A DNA stretch of 10,855 bases from DASPXK01 sp035637315 (GCA_035637315.1 DASPXK010000076.1:1-10855); one strand, 5' to 3'; counted from the first letter of the stretch, positions 1 to 6,898 are shown. Notes: generated from the letters alone by a model not told the origin. Numbers and translations are program-made.

Positions 1-616
1 CGTCCGTTAGGGGAACCACCAGCACCAGGAAGTCGGCGCGCGGCAGGGCCTGGTCAAGTCGGTCGACGGCGACGGTCTCATCAGCCTCCGCCGCCGAGCC
101 CCCGGACCGCGAGACCCCAATCACGCTCAGGCCAGCGGCGCGGAGAGCTCGGCAGACCTCGCGGCCGATGTTCCCCAGGCCGACCACGACCGCCGTCTTA
201 CCACGCAGCAGCGGTGCAGCGAACGGCTCCCAGCGTCGCTCGCGCTGCTGCGCCAGGACCCACGCCACACGCAGCGTGACAACGAACATATAACCGAGCA
301 CGTACTCGGCCATGGCCGGTCCGAAAACGTCGACTGTCCGGGTGACGACCACTCCTGGTGAAAGAGGTCCGGCCGCCGCGATGTGGTCGACGCCGGCACC
401 AGTCGACTGGATCCACCGCAGCCGTCTCGCGTCGGCCAGAAGGCTGGCTGGAAACTTCCAGGCCAAGAACACGTCCATCTCGCGAGGGAATGCATGGCTG
501 GCCGAATCGTCTTCGCGAAAGACCTCGATCTCCAGGTCGGGCTCCGCCCGCGCGATGTGCTCGCGGTACCTGTCGCCGTCGTCGCTCGCGATCAACAACT
601 TGTGTGACCCGGTCAC
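1..616 (-). CDS. D-2-hydroxyacid dehydrogenase family protein (C-terminus beyond window)
   Basis: NAD(P)-dependent oxidoreductase of the D-isomer-specific 2-hydroxyacid dehydrogenase family, which interconverts 2-keto acids and D-2-hydroxy acids in the cytoplasm. About 205 residues are visible; a full member has roughly 310-330. Residues 67-79 read RWIQSTGAGVDHI, the usual loop of the catalytic domain. Residues 99-107 (GPAMAEYVL) and 138-151 (RGKTAVVVGLGNIG) are the linker helix and the Rossmann GxGxxG motif, followed by SVIGVSR at the end of strand 2. The catalytic Arg, Glu and His lie in the missing part. The GTG start at 616 is chosen because AGGAGG (627-632 on this strand) sits 10 bases upstream; no ATG lies in frame nearby. 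The gene is divergent from the glycosidase-like gene. The substrate cannot be inferred from this part. The reading frame was obtained by translating the complement directly. Confidence 0.88.
   Translation of the reverse strand, partial: MTGSHKLLIASDDGDRYREHIARAEPDLEIEVFREDDSASHAFPREMDVFLAWKFPASLLADARRLRWIQSTGAGVDHIAAAGPLSPGVVVTRTVDVFGPAMAEYVLGYMFVVTLRVAWVLAQQRERRWEPFAAPLLRGKTAVVVGLGNIGREVCRALRAAGLSVIGVSRSGGSAAEADETVAVDRLDQALPRADFLVLVVPLTD
604..616. repeat. Perfect short palindrome over the dehydrogenase start codon
   Basis: GTGACC-C-GGTCAC, a perfect 6-bp inverted repeat with a one-base centre, covers the GTG start codon of the minus-strand dehydrogenase. A degenerate copy (GTGACC-G-GGATCA) lies at 704-716 in the divergent intergenic region, overlapping two TTGTGAC units 11 bases apart (691-697 and 702-708). 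It could be an operator family for the divergent gene pair, or chance in GC-rich DNA. Confidence 0.25.
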
Positions 617-765
617 GCCGGCACGGCCTCCTCGCCATCGCAGTCCGGGGTCGGGCCGCGCGAAGCGGCGGGCTTCCGGGGCTCGGATCGTTGTGACGCC
701 GTTGTGACCGGGATCATCCGCGCGGCCTGGTACGCTAGGCTCAGCATGGGCACGACTGGCTGCGC
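617..765. promoter_or_regulatory. Divergent intergenic region between dehydrogenase and glycosidase-like gene
   Basis: 149 bases that must carry promoters for both genes. The only candidates are TACGCT (731-736, plus strand) as a weak -10 and the tandem TTGTGAC units at 691-697 and 702-708. No consensus promoter is visible. Confidence 0.3.
627..632 (-). promoter_or_regulatory. Ribosome binding site of the 2-hydroxyacid dehydrogenase
   Basis: AGGAGG on the minus strand, 10 bases before a GTG codon. It fixes the start at 616, where the reading frame has no ATG near the family's usual N-terminus. Confidence 0.65.
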
Positions 766-2160
766 ATGATCCTACCACGGCGTCGACACCGGGCCCTCGC
801 GGCGTTGCGACTGCTGGTGATTTGCATCGCTTGTGCGCTGCTGCCAGCACCCACGGCGGCCGACTCACCCGTCCCCAACAACATCGTTGGCCTCAACCTT
901 GGGAGGCTGAGCCAGGAGCGCTTCATCTGGGCCGCCTCCGACCTGGTCAACGCCAATGGTGGCGACTGGGGCTACGTCACCGTCACGTGGACTATCGACG
1001 ATCGCGACGCGGCGGCGGCCGACTACAACCTCCAGCAGTTCCTCGATCGCTGCTTCGAGTACCACGTTCAGCCGATCATGCGCGTCGGCACCCGCTTCGA
1101 CACACGCCGCAGGGTGTGGGCCGGTCCGGAATGGGACGAGCCCGCCAAGTGGCGGGCATTCTTCGAGCGCGGCTCCTGGCCCACGCGACGTGTCTGGGTG
1201 ATCGTGGGTAACGAGCCGAACCTGGGCCGGGAGTGGAACGGCGAGGTGGACGCCGGGGACTACACCCGCTACCTGGCCCATTTCATGGACGTCTTCGCCG
1301 GCTCGGACCGCTTCAAGGTCGTCAACGCGCCGCTGGACATCTCGAACGGGACCCTGCTGCCCGAGATGCAGGACGCATTTCAGTTCATCGACGGGATGCG
1401 GGAAGCCGTGCCGAACATTTTCGAGAGGCTGTCCGCCTGGGCTTCAAACCCGTATCGCGTGCCGTCAGGTGGCAACGATATCCGTTACACCCACCGTGCC
1501 TACGAGGCCGAGCTCGATGCGATCGGTCGCGAGCTGCCGGTCCTGATCACCGAGGCCCAGATCATGGAGACGGACGACGAGGAAGAGATCGCTGGGTTCT
1601 TCGAGACTGCCTTCCGCGATTGGATGGCCGACCCTCGCGTCGTGGCGGCGACGCCTCTATTCTGGTATCCGGACAAGAACCAGTTCTGGATGTTCTCGGT
1701 CGGCCAGAATGGCGCTATCCAGAAGACCAGTCCGACGTACTTTCGGATGCGCGGGTTACCGCGCGTCGCCGGCTCGCCGACTTACGCGCCGCTCATCGCC
1801 AACGCGCCACGTGCCCCGAAGCCGCCCGAGGCCGCCCTCCCGGTCGCGGCACCCGAGAGCCAATTCGAGGTGGTCAGAGCCCCTGGCCAGGTCGCGGGTG
1901 GCGATGTGGGCGCGCCGCCGCCGGTCGCGTGGCCACTTGGCAGCGCGCGGGTCGCCCACACGGCCGGCCGCGGGGCGAACCTGCGTGCAGAGCCGGGCAT
2001 TTTGGCGCCGCTCGTTGTGACCCTGCCCGACGGTTCCCTGGTCCAGACGTTCAACTCGGACCTGGAAGCAGACGGTTTCGTCTGGCGCCTGGTGCGGACC
2101 GACGACGGGTTGGAAGGCTGGATCGTCGTCGACTTGCTCGCGGGCGAGGAGGACGAGTAG
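766..2160 (+). CDS. Exported TIM-barrel glycoside-hydrolase-like protein with C-terminal SH3b domain
   Basis: 464 residues. An Arg-rich start, a hydrophobic stretch at about 10-26 and a TAA|D cleavage site near 32 indicate a Sec signal peptide. Residues 40-340 look like a clan-A-type (beta/alpha)8 glycosidase barrel. GNEPN (148-152) ends a hydrophobic strand and matches the acid/base Asn-Glu motif; LITEAQ, with Glu263, matches the nucleophile strand. A Pro/Ala-rich linker (about 345-390) leads to a bacterial SH3-like domain (about 394-460) with the typical NLRAEPG and GWIVVDLL ends, which often binds cell wall. The likely role is a secreted or wall-bound carbohydrate-active enzyme; the substrate is unknown. 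There is no good Shine-Dalgarno sequence. TACGCT at 731-736 could be a -10 element giving an almost leaderless message. The start at 766 is supported by the signal peptide; an ATG at 746 is out of frame. The next gene begins 10 bases after the stop. Confidence 0.8.
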   Translation: MILPRRRHRALAALRLLVICIACALLPAPTAADSPVPNNIVGLNLGRLSQERFIWAASDLVNANGGDWGYVTVTWTIDDRDAAAADYNLQQFLDRCFEYHVQPIMRVGTRFDTRRRVWAGPEWDEPAKWRAFFERGSWPTRRVWVIVGNEPNLGREWNGEVDAGDYTRYLAHFMDVFAGSDRFKVVNAPLDISNGTLLPEMQDAFQFIDGMREAVPNIFERLSAWASNPYRVPSGGNDIRYTHRAYEAELDAIGRELPVLITEAQIMETDDEEEIAGFFETAFRDWMADPRVVAATPLFWYPDKNQFWMFSVGQNGAIQKTSPTYFRMRGLPRVAGSPTYAPLIANAPRAPKPPEAALPVAAPESQFEVVRAPGQVAGGDVGAPPPVAWPLGSARVAHTAGRGANLRAEPGILAPLVVTLPDGSLVQTFNSDLEADGFVWRLVRTDDGLEGWIVVDLLAGEEDE

Positions 2161-2170
2161 GCCGGCGGCG

Positions 2171-2905
2171 GTGATCTCGGTCCGCTTCCTCGGCTCGGGC
2201 GACGCATTCGGCAGCGGGGGACGCTTTCAGGCCTGCATCTCGGTGCGGGCTGGTGGGTCTCACCTCCTGCTCGACTGCGGGGCTTCCTCGCTGATTGCGA
2301 TGCGGCGGCTGGAGCTGGCGCCGGCCTCGGTCGACGCCGTGCTAGTGAGCCATTTGCACGGCGACCACTTTGGTGGCCTGCCGTTCCTCATCCTCGACGC
2401 CCAATTCGGCCATCGCCAACGGCCGTTGCTGGTGGCTGGGCCACCCGGCACACGCGACCGGGTATTGCAGGCCATGGAGGTGCTCTTCCCGGGCTCGTCG
2501 CGAACCGAGCGCGAGTTCGAGCTTTCCTTTATCGAGCTGATTCCACAGACGGAGACGACCATCGGGACCATCGCCGTGAGCGCCTACGAAGTGATACACG
2601 CGAGCGGTGCGCCCGCGTACGCGCTACGGCTGGCGCATGCTGGAAAGGTTGTGGCCTACTCGGGCGACGCCGCGTGGAGCGATGCGCTCGCGGAGGCGGC
2701 CGGCGGGGCGGACCTGTTCATCTGCGAGGCGTACTCATTCGAGAAGCCGATCAAGTATCACCTCGACTACGCCACGCTGCGCGATCAGCGGGCGCGGCTG
2801 GCCTGCGGGCGTATCATCCTGACGCACATGAGCGCCGATATGCTCGCCCGACGGGCGGAGGTGGGCGAGGAGTTGGCCGAAGACGGCCTCACGCTGACCG
2901 TCTGA
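2171..2905 (+). CDS. Metallo-beta-lactamase-fold hydrolase (RNase Z-like branch)
   Basis: 244 residues, cytoplasmic, no signal peptide. The opening strand ISVRFLGSGDAFG is typical of the RNase Z/arylsulfatase-like branch of the metallo-beta-lactamase fold. The di-metal site is visible: HLHGDH at 61-66, His143 (VIHASG), Asp166 (YSGDA), the KYHLDY His197 and His219 (LTHMS). All the expected ligands are present, so the enzyme should be active as a phosphodiesterase or related hydrolase. The length is short for tRNase Z, which usually has about 300 residues and a flexible exosite arm absent here, so tRNA 3' processing is not claimed. The start is a GTG 10 bases after the previous stop. A GAGGAGG lies about 18 bases upstream, inside the previous gene, which is long spacing for a ribosome site but suggests translational coupling. 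No substrate can be named. Confidence 0.85.
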   Translation: MISVRFLGSGDAFGSGGRFQACISVRAGGSHLLLDCGASSLIAMRRLELAPASVDAVLVSHLHGDHFGGLPFLILDAQFGHRQRPLLVAGPPGTRDRVLQAMEVLFPGSSRTEREFELSFIELIPQTETTIGTIAVSAYEVIHASGAPAYALRLAHAGKVVAYSGDAAWSDALAEAAGGADLFICEAYSFEKPIKYHLDYATLRDQRARLACGRIILTHMSADMLARRAEVGEELAEDGLTLTV

Positions 2906-2972
2906 GGGGCTCGGTGTATTCTTCCAGCGTGCGCGCGCCTCGCCGCTCACTTCCTCATTCCTCATCGCTCGT

Positions 2973-3737
2973 ATGCGCGTAACGCTGCTGGGGACGGGGA
3001 CCTCGCATGGGGTGCCCGTGATCGCCTGCCCGTGCGGGGTCTGCGGGTCCCAGAACCCGCGCAACCAGCGCACGCGCTGTTCGGCGTTCGTCGACGTGAA
3101 CGGGGCCGGTTTTCTGATCGACACGGCCACCGAGCTGCGCCTGCAAGCGCTGCGGGCCGGGATTCGGCGCGTGGACGCGGTCCTGTTCACGCACTATCAC
3201 TCCGACCACGTGGGTGGCCTGGACGATCTGAAGGCGTTCAACGCCGTGCTCGGCGGGCCGATCCCCTGCTACGGGAACGCCGACACGGAGGCCTCGCTGC
3301 GCCAGCGGTTCGATTTCGCCTTCGCCGGCACGCCCTGGATCGGCGCCATCCCGCACGTCAGCTATCAGGTGGTCGAAGGGCCCTTTGCGGCGCTGGGTGT
3401 GCGGGTCACTCCGGTCGAGCTGCAGCATGGGCGGATCACGGCGACCGGGTGGCGGATTGGGAACGCCGCCTACCTGACCGACTGCAACGGCATCCCGCCC
3501 CGCTCGATGCCGCTGCTGGCAGGCCTCGAGCTGCTGGTCATCGACGCGCTCCGCTATCGCCCGCACCCGACCCACTTCTCGATCCCCGAGGCGATCGACG
3601 TCGCCCAAGAGCTGCGGCCCCATCGGACGCTATTGACGCACCTGACGCACGAGGTCGACCACGCGGCCATCAATGCCGAACTGCCGACCGGGGTCGAGCT
3701 GGCCTACGATGGCCAGGTCGTGGAGATCGACGATTGA
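2973..3737 (+). CDS. PhnP-like metallo-beta-lactamase-fold phosphodiesterase
   Basis: 254 residues, the usual length for PhnP-like proteins. The N-terminus has the LLGTGTSHGVPV strand and loop, then Cys19, Cys21 and Cys24 (CPCGVC). In E. coli PhnP the equivalent cysteines hold a structural zinc together with a C-terminal His. HYHSDH (74-79), His152, Asp170 (YLTDCN), His201 (HPTHFSI) and His223/His226 (LTHLTHE) supply the di-metal site and the C-terminal ligands. E. coli PhnP hydrolyses a cyclic ribose phosphate in phosphonate breakdown, but no phn gene is nearby, so only cyclic-phosphate or general phosphodiesterase activity is inferred. The ATG has no evident Shine-Dalgarno sequence; it is preceded by a pyrimidine-rich run (TTCCTCATTCCTCAT). 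The 67-base gap after the first hydrolase gene allows either operon expression or a separate weak promoter. Confidence 0.85.
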   Translation: MRVTLLGTGTSHGVPVIACPCGVCGSQNPRNQRTRCSAFVDVNGAGFLIDTATELRLQALRAGIRRVDAVLFTHYHSDHVGGLDDLKAFNAVLGGPIPCYGNADTEASLRQRFDFAFAGTPWIGAIPHVSYQVVEGPFAALGVRVTPVELQHGRITATGWRIGNAAYLTDCNGIPPRSMPLLAGLELLVIDALRYRPHPTHFSIPEAIDVAQELRPHRTLLTHLTHEVDHAAINAELPTGVELAYDGQVVEIDD

Positions 3738-3780
3738 CGACGGACGATAGCCGACGGCAGCCCCACGTGGTCCGTCGTCA
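3735..3780. terminator. Hairpin joining two convergent stop codons
   Basis: A perfect 11-bp inverted repeat, TGACGACGGAC (3735-3745) and GTCCGTCGTCA (3770-3780), with a 24-base loop. The first three bases of the left arm are the TGA stop of the PhnP-like gene. The last three of the right arm are, on the other strand, the TGA stop of the minus-strand gene. It is well placed as a bidirectional transcription end for both genes. There is no T-run on either side, so it is not a classical intrinsic terminator. Confidence 0.5.
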
Positions 3781-4248
3781 CTGCTCGGTCGTCTGTCTGA
3801 GCGCGCGGTCGACGGCGCCGCGGGCCGCGTCGAGGAGGGCCATGATCCCGTCGATCGACTGGCGTAAGTTGATGCGTGGATCGATCTCGCCCAACTGCTG
3901 GGCTAGCCCGCGGGCGGCCTCGATCTGGCCCGCGGCCGCATCGAGCGAAGCCTTCAGTCCCGACAGGGCGGCCGGCTCAAGGTCGCTCGGCGCCTGGGCG
4001 GAGTCTGGAGTACCCATCACGCCGGGGATGTGGAAGCCGGACGCCTCCAGCTCGTTGAGGACCCGGACGCGCTCGTCGATTGCGATGTCAAATTGGCCCG
4101 GACTGGGCTGCGTGTAGTTGATGGTTCCCTGAGCGCCGACCGAACGCAGCCAGGCGGTGAACTGCGTGTCGGTCAGGTCGCGCAGCCTCTTATCCGACAT
4201 GCCGACCCGAATGATCAGCCGATCCAGGTCGTCTAGGGTGAATGGCAT
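3778..4248 (-). CDS. Unrecognised helical protein of 156 residues
   Basis: I do not recognise the family. The protein starts MPFTLDDLDRLIIRVGMSDK and continues with an apparently helical N-terminal module to about residue 40 (RLRDLT..QFTAWLRSVGA). A segment rich in E and R (DERVRVLNELEASGFHIPGV) follows, then a Pro/Ala/Ser linker. The C-terminal part (about 95-150) is Ala/Leu/Gln-rich and probably forms an amphipathic helical hairpin or coiled coil. There is no signal peptide or membrane segment. The ATG at 4248 is preferred to a GTG 33 bases upstream, because GGGGTG lies 6 bases before it and the extra residues look non-coding. TACAAT at 4295-4300 on this strand is a possible -10. It is convergent with the operon at 766-3737 and separated from it by a hairpin. 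Real-gene evidence is length, composition and ribosome site only. Confidence 0.7.
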   Translation of the reverse strand: MPFTLDDLDRLIIRVGMSDKRLRDLTDTQFTAWLRSVGAQGTINYTQPSPGQFDIAIDERVRVLNELEASGFHIPGVMGTPDSAQAPSDLEPAALSGLKASLDAAAGQIEAARGLAQQLGEIDPRINLRQSIDGIMALLDAARGAVDRALRQTTEQ

Positions 4249-4498
4249 GGCGAACACCCCGCCTCTTACCCACCGGAGCACTGGTTACTGCTGGATTGTA
4301 CTCACGGCACAGCCTCCCGGACGGAATGGTTTGCGCCCACGCCGCCCCAAATTCTCCCCCGCCGGGCGCCATTCCCGTCGACCACGGGCGAAGCACACTC
4401 ATACTGAAACCTCCAGGCTCTTGGCCGAGCCGGCGCAGGACAGACCCACGCCCTGAACGCGCTATCATTGGCGGACAGCAACTGCGGGAGGCTGTGGA

Positions 4499-4822
4499 GT
4501 GTATCGGCAAGCGGTCGAGGGTCATGGCCTTTCCGTCGAGCAGGACACCCCAGCTACGCCCAACGACGGTTACTACTACGTGATCTTCAGGGGGGAACAT
4601 GTCGGCCGCTTCAGATCACTCAGTAGAGCGCTCACGCGCTACAACGAACTGAAGAGCACGCTCAACCTCAAGCGGACCGACGCTCCGAAACCATCGCTGG
4701 AGGATCTCCGACGACGTGACATGGAGACCATGTCCAACAAGGCACTGATCTGGACAGAAGAAGACTTCTCTCGCGTGCAGCGGAAGACCCAGGGGAAAAA
4801 GGGCACGCGCAGCGCCGGCTAG
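4499..4822 (+). CDS. Small hypothetical protein, 107 residues
   Basis: Family not recognised. The N-terminal half has a short beta-like unit (DGYYYVIFRGEHVGRFRSL) followed by a helix (SRALTRYNELKSTLNL), a layout seen in small proteins that take a surrounding residue pattern 'value, modifier, position helix'. The C-terminal half is strongly charged and helical (LEDLRRRDMETM), ending in a basic tail (RVQRKTQGKKGTR) that could touch nucleic acid. The GTG start at 4499 is set by GGAGG at 4487-4491, seven bases upstream. TATCAT at 4463-4468 is a possible -10 without a clear -35. The gene lies 89 bases before the methyltransferase, on the same strand, but the latter has its own promoter. It has no helix-turn-helix that would mark it as a restriction-modification controller protein. 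Confidence 0.65.
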   Translation: MYRQAVEGHGLSVEQDTPATPNDGYYYVIFRGEHVGRFRSLSRALTRYNELKSTLNLKRTDAPKPSLEDLRRRDMETMSNKALIWTEEDFSRVQRKTQGKKGTRSAG

Positions 4823-4829
4823 CACCCCT

Positions 4830-4858
4830 TTGACACCGTAGGACATCTGTTCTAGAAT
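4830..4858 (+). promoter_or_regulatory. Near-consensus sigma-70 promoter of the methyltransferase gene
   Basis: TTGACA at 4830-4835, 17 bases, then TAGAAT at 4853-4858. The -35 is perfect, the -10 has one change from TATAAT, and the spacing is ideal. The predicted start near 4865 gives a leader of about 50 bases with GGGAG at 4906-4910 before the start codons. It is the strongest promoter in the window and stands out in GC-rich DNA. Confidence 0.8.
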
Positions 4859-4914
4859 GTTGCGGTGGGGCCGGCGGTGGTGAGGCGCGGAGCCGGCGTT
4901 GCGACGGGAGCGTG

Positions 4915-6324
4915 ATGACAGCGTCCGGGTCGGGTTCTACATCGCAACTGCGTCTCTGGTCACACGCGGGGCCCGAGGCCAACGGACTCCGGGATCCGAA
5001 CTTTACTGGAAACAAAGGCATGTCCATTCACCGGTGGGTGAGCTGGATTGCCGGATTCTCAGCCGACTTCGTCAACTCAGTGCTCGATCGCTACCTTGGC
5101 CCGGATGCCGTTGGGCGCGCATGCGTTCTTGACCCCTTCGCCGGCGTCGGTACAACCAACCTCGAGGCGCTTCGCCGCGGCTTTCATACCTGCGGCTTTG
5201 AATTGAATCCCTTTGCCGCCCTGGCCGCCCGTTGCAAGTTGGGGACAGCGCGCGTCGACCTTGACCGGCTCCGAGGGACCATTGACCGGTACAGGGCGTT
5301 CATGCTGCCGGTGGAGCGGCAGATTGACCAATGGTGGACGCTATCGGCACCCGAAGGAGGACCCTATTCCGGCCCCCTACCCCTGGCCCAGCCGCCGGAA
5401 TTCTTCCGTGCCCGTGAGTCTTTCTACAGCAGACCGGTCGAGCTAAAGGTCCTCTTCACTCTCGACTTTATTCGAAGCATCCAAGACATTGTCATTGAGG
5501 AGTATTTCTCGCTGGCAGTTGGCTCGACCATGATCTCGTACTCTAACTACTCATACGAACCAAGTCTTTGTTCCAGAGCGAAGCTGGGTAAGCCACTCGT
5601 ACTGAATTCGTCCGTTTGCTCAATTATCGCCAATAAATTGGAGCACGTGCGGCAGGACATCGCGGAACTGGTGTGCCACCTCAAGCATCTGCCGGTTACT
5701 CCTAGTGCGGACTTTTTTGATTGCAGCTTTTTTGAAGCACGAAATTACCTGGCCGCCGCGTCGATCGATCTAGTAATCACTTCGCCGCCATATCTCAACA
5801 ACTATCACTACGTTCGAAACACGCGCCCCCAACTCTACTGGCTCGGATTTGTGCACCGTCCGAGGGACTTACAGCGTTTTGAGACCCAAAGCTTCGGGAA
5901 GTTCTGGCAGACGGTCCGCGAGGGCCGTCCAATAGATCTGTGTTTCAAGTTGCCGAGCCTAGAGACGCAGTTGGCGGAGTTGCGGACTCTCAACGTAGAG
6001 AAGCGCGTCTATGGCGGCGCTGGCTGGGCGAACTACGCTGCCTCGTATTTCAACGACAGCTATCGCTTCTTTCAGATCGTCGGCGCGCTACTCAGGCCTA
6101 ACGGTCATGCCGTTGTCGTGGTCGGCAACTCGCTGCTGCAAGGAGTAGAGTTCCGGGTCGATGAAATATTGGCCCAGATCGCCCGGCTCCAAAGACTCGA
6201 TGCTGACACTGAGCGGATTCGCTCGAAACGGGTTGGAGACAGCATTGTCGGGACTGGCTTAAGACAGAAACCCCGTAACGGTCGTCCGGAGCTCTACGAA
6301 GCGGCGGTTGTGGTTAGGCGCTGA
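4915..6324 (+). CDS. Amino-type DNA methyltransferase of a type II restriction-modification system
   Basis: AdoMet-dependent DNA methyltransferase of about 469 residues that modifies an exocyclic amino group (N4-cytosine or N6-adenine). Motif I, DPFAGVGTT, is at about residues 73-81, followed by GFELNPFAALAA (the acidic motif II region). Motif IV, TSPPYLNNYHY, is near residue 289. SPPY rather than DPPY or NPPY leans towards N4-cytosine, but not decisively. Motif I precedes motif IV by about 210 residues, leaving room for a target-recognition region between them. The C-terminal LRPNGHAVVVVGNS is the usual late strand of these enzymes. The N-terminal NFTGNKGMSIHRWVSWIAGFS is a segment commonly found ahead of motif I. 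The start is ATG 4915 (GGGAG four bases upstream) or GTG 4912. Composition is visibly lower in GC than its neighbours: 48% in 5521-5580. It is convergent with an Eco29kI-like nuclease, its probable partner. Confidence 0.88.
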   Translation: MTASGSGSTSQLRLWSHAGPEANGLRDPNFTGNKGMSIHRWVSWIAGFSADFVNSVLDRYLGPDAVGRACVLDPFAGVGTTNLEALRRGFHTCGFELNPFAALAARCKLGTARVDLDRLRGTIDRYRAFMLPVERQIDQWWTLSAPEGGPYSGPLPLAQPPEFFRARESFYSRPVELKVLFTLDFIRSIQDIVIEEYFSLAVGSTMISYSNYSYEPSLCSRAKLGKPLVLNSSVCSIIANKLEHVRQDIAELVCHLKHLPVTPSADFFDCSFFEARNYLAAASIDLVITSPPYLNNYHYVRNTRPQLYWLGFVHRPRDLQRFETQSFGKFWQTVREGRPIDLCFKLPSLETQLAELRTLNVEKRVYGGAGWANYAASYFNDSYRFFQIVGALLRPNGHAVVVVGNSLLQGVEFRVDEILAQIARLQRLDADTERIRSKRVGDSIVGTGLRQKPRNGRPELYEAAVVVRR

Positions 6325-6325
6325 T

Positions 6326-6709
6326 CTAGCCAGACCGTTTACGCGGGTACTGCTGCTCCCATTGGTTGAGGTAGCTGGGTAGCGCCGGACGGCCGGCCCC
6401 CGGTGGGTGGCTTCCAAAGCCCGTCATCTTATTCCACGGTGGGTCATACCGCCTGATGAGCACATCCTCCGCGCGAGCCTCCTCCCACTTCTGTCGGATG
6501 GTGAGATAGCGGCACGTGACATGGGATACTTCAATGTTCACGCGCTCCTTTATCTTCGCCACGTGCTCTCTGAGACGGCCGCGGACGCCTGTCAGGCTAT
6601 CGGCCTTCCCCACATACAACGGCGTCACGCCACGACAACTCTGCTCTGTTTGACGAGAATGGGACCGCCGGACAGTCCCATTCCGCCACTGACGTGTCCG
6701 GTACTGCAC
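6326..6709 (-). CDS. Eco29kI-like GIY-YIG restriction endonuclease, C-terminal two thirds
   Basis: 127 residues from a GTG at 6709. PLYVGKA (30-36) is the YIG half of the GIY-YIG motif. GRLREH gives Arg45 and His49, ARAEDVLI gives Glu81, and PPWN gives Asn93, followed by GFGSHPPGAGR (97-107). As I recall Eco29kI, its catalytic residues are Tyr76, Arg104, His108, Glu142 and Asn154, with a DGFGNHTPGAGR signature after the Asn. The Arg-His and Glu-Asn spacings agree exactly (4 and 12); His-Glu is 32 against 34. The enzyme should cut DNA at a specific site protected by the neighbouring methyltransferase. A TAG stop immediately precedes the GTG, there is no good Shine-Dalgarno sequence, and the first catalytic Tyr (Tyr49) has no clear match except Tyr3. 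The protein is therefore either a restart product, a truncated nuclease or a pseudogene. Its stop codon lies one base from that of the methyltransferase. Confidence 0.75.
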   Translation of the reverse strand: MQYRTRQWRNGTVRRSHSRQTEQSCRGVTPLYVGKADSLTGVRGRLREHVAKIKERVNIEVSHVTCRYLTIRQKWEEARAEDVLIRRYDPPWNKMTGFGSHPPGAGRPALPSYLNQWEQQYPRKRSG

Positions 6710-6898
6710 CTACTTGAGGCCCGTCAAGGCGCCTGTCGGAGGAGGGGTTAGCCAGAGCCTGAGGGCGTCCGCCATATCGAAGAATAGCCGGGCATCCGCC
6801 GGGCAGGGGACAGGTCTCTCCTGCTGACGCTGCGCTTGGCGGCGTAAGTGCTCCGGACCAATCCCGACCTGGCTGAAGACTTGCTTTCCCTGGCGCAC
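6710..6898 (-). pseudogene. Probable N-terminal segment of the Eco29kI-like nuclease, cut off by an in-frame TAG
   Basis: This 62-codon stretch is in the same frame as the nuclease and ends at TAG (6710-6712), directly before its GTG. Its part RLFFDMADALRLWL resembles the helix FLELIKDAVRFF that I recall near residues 18-29 of Eco29kI. The distance from this helix to PLYVGKA is close to the Eco29kI distance (41 against 44 residues, counting the stop). Reading through the stop would give about 190 residues, near the 214 of Eco29kI. The frame stays open upstream to 6973, but GTG 6898 has no ribosome site. The helix match is short and from memory, so the join is a hypothesis. Confidence 0.35.

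Noticed and set aside
198..638. Minus-strand ORF of 146 codons near the left edge
   Set aside because: Shadow of the D-2-hydroxyacid dehydrogenase frame, which has the GxGxxG motif and a proper ribosome site.
746..769. Seven-codon leader ORF overlapping the glycosidase start (ATGA)
   Set aside because: No ribosome site and no attenuator-like structure; likely chance.
1233..2174. Long plus-strand ORF of 313 codons inside the glycosidase-like gene
   Set aside because: Arg/Gly/Pro-rich out-of-frame shadow of a gene with a signal peptide, catalytic motifs and an SH3b domain.
2955..3623. Minus-strand ORF of 222 codons opposite the PhnP-like gene
   Set aside because: Antisense shadow in GC-rich DNA; no motif, and the sense frame is well supported.
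3032..4117. Plus-strand ORF of 361 codons across the PhnP-like gene and the next gene
   Set aside because: Out-of-frame shadow rich in Arg and Ala; the overlapping frames carry clear metal-binding motifs and the hairpin junction.
4798..4831. AAAGGG/CCCTTT hairpin after the small ORF as a terminator
   Set aside because: Only 6 bp with a 22-base loop, no T-run, and it overlaps the -35 of the methyltransferase promoter.
6310..6336. Hairpin between the methyltransferase and nuclease stops
   Set aside because: Six pairs including a G-U and no T-run; too weak to call.
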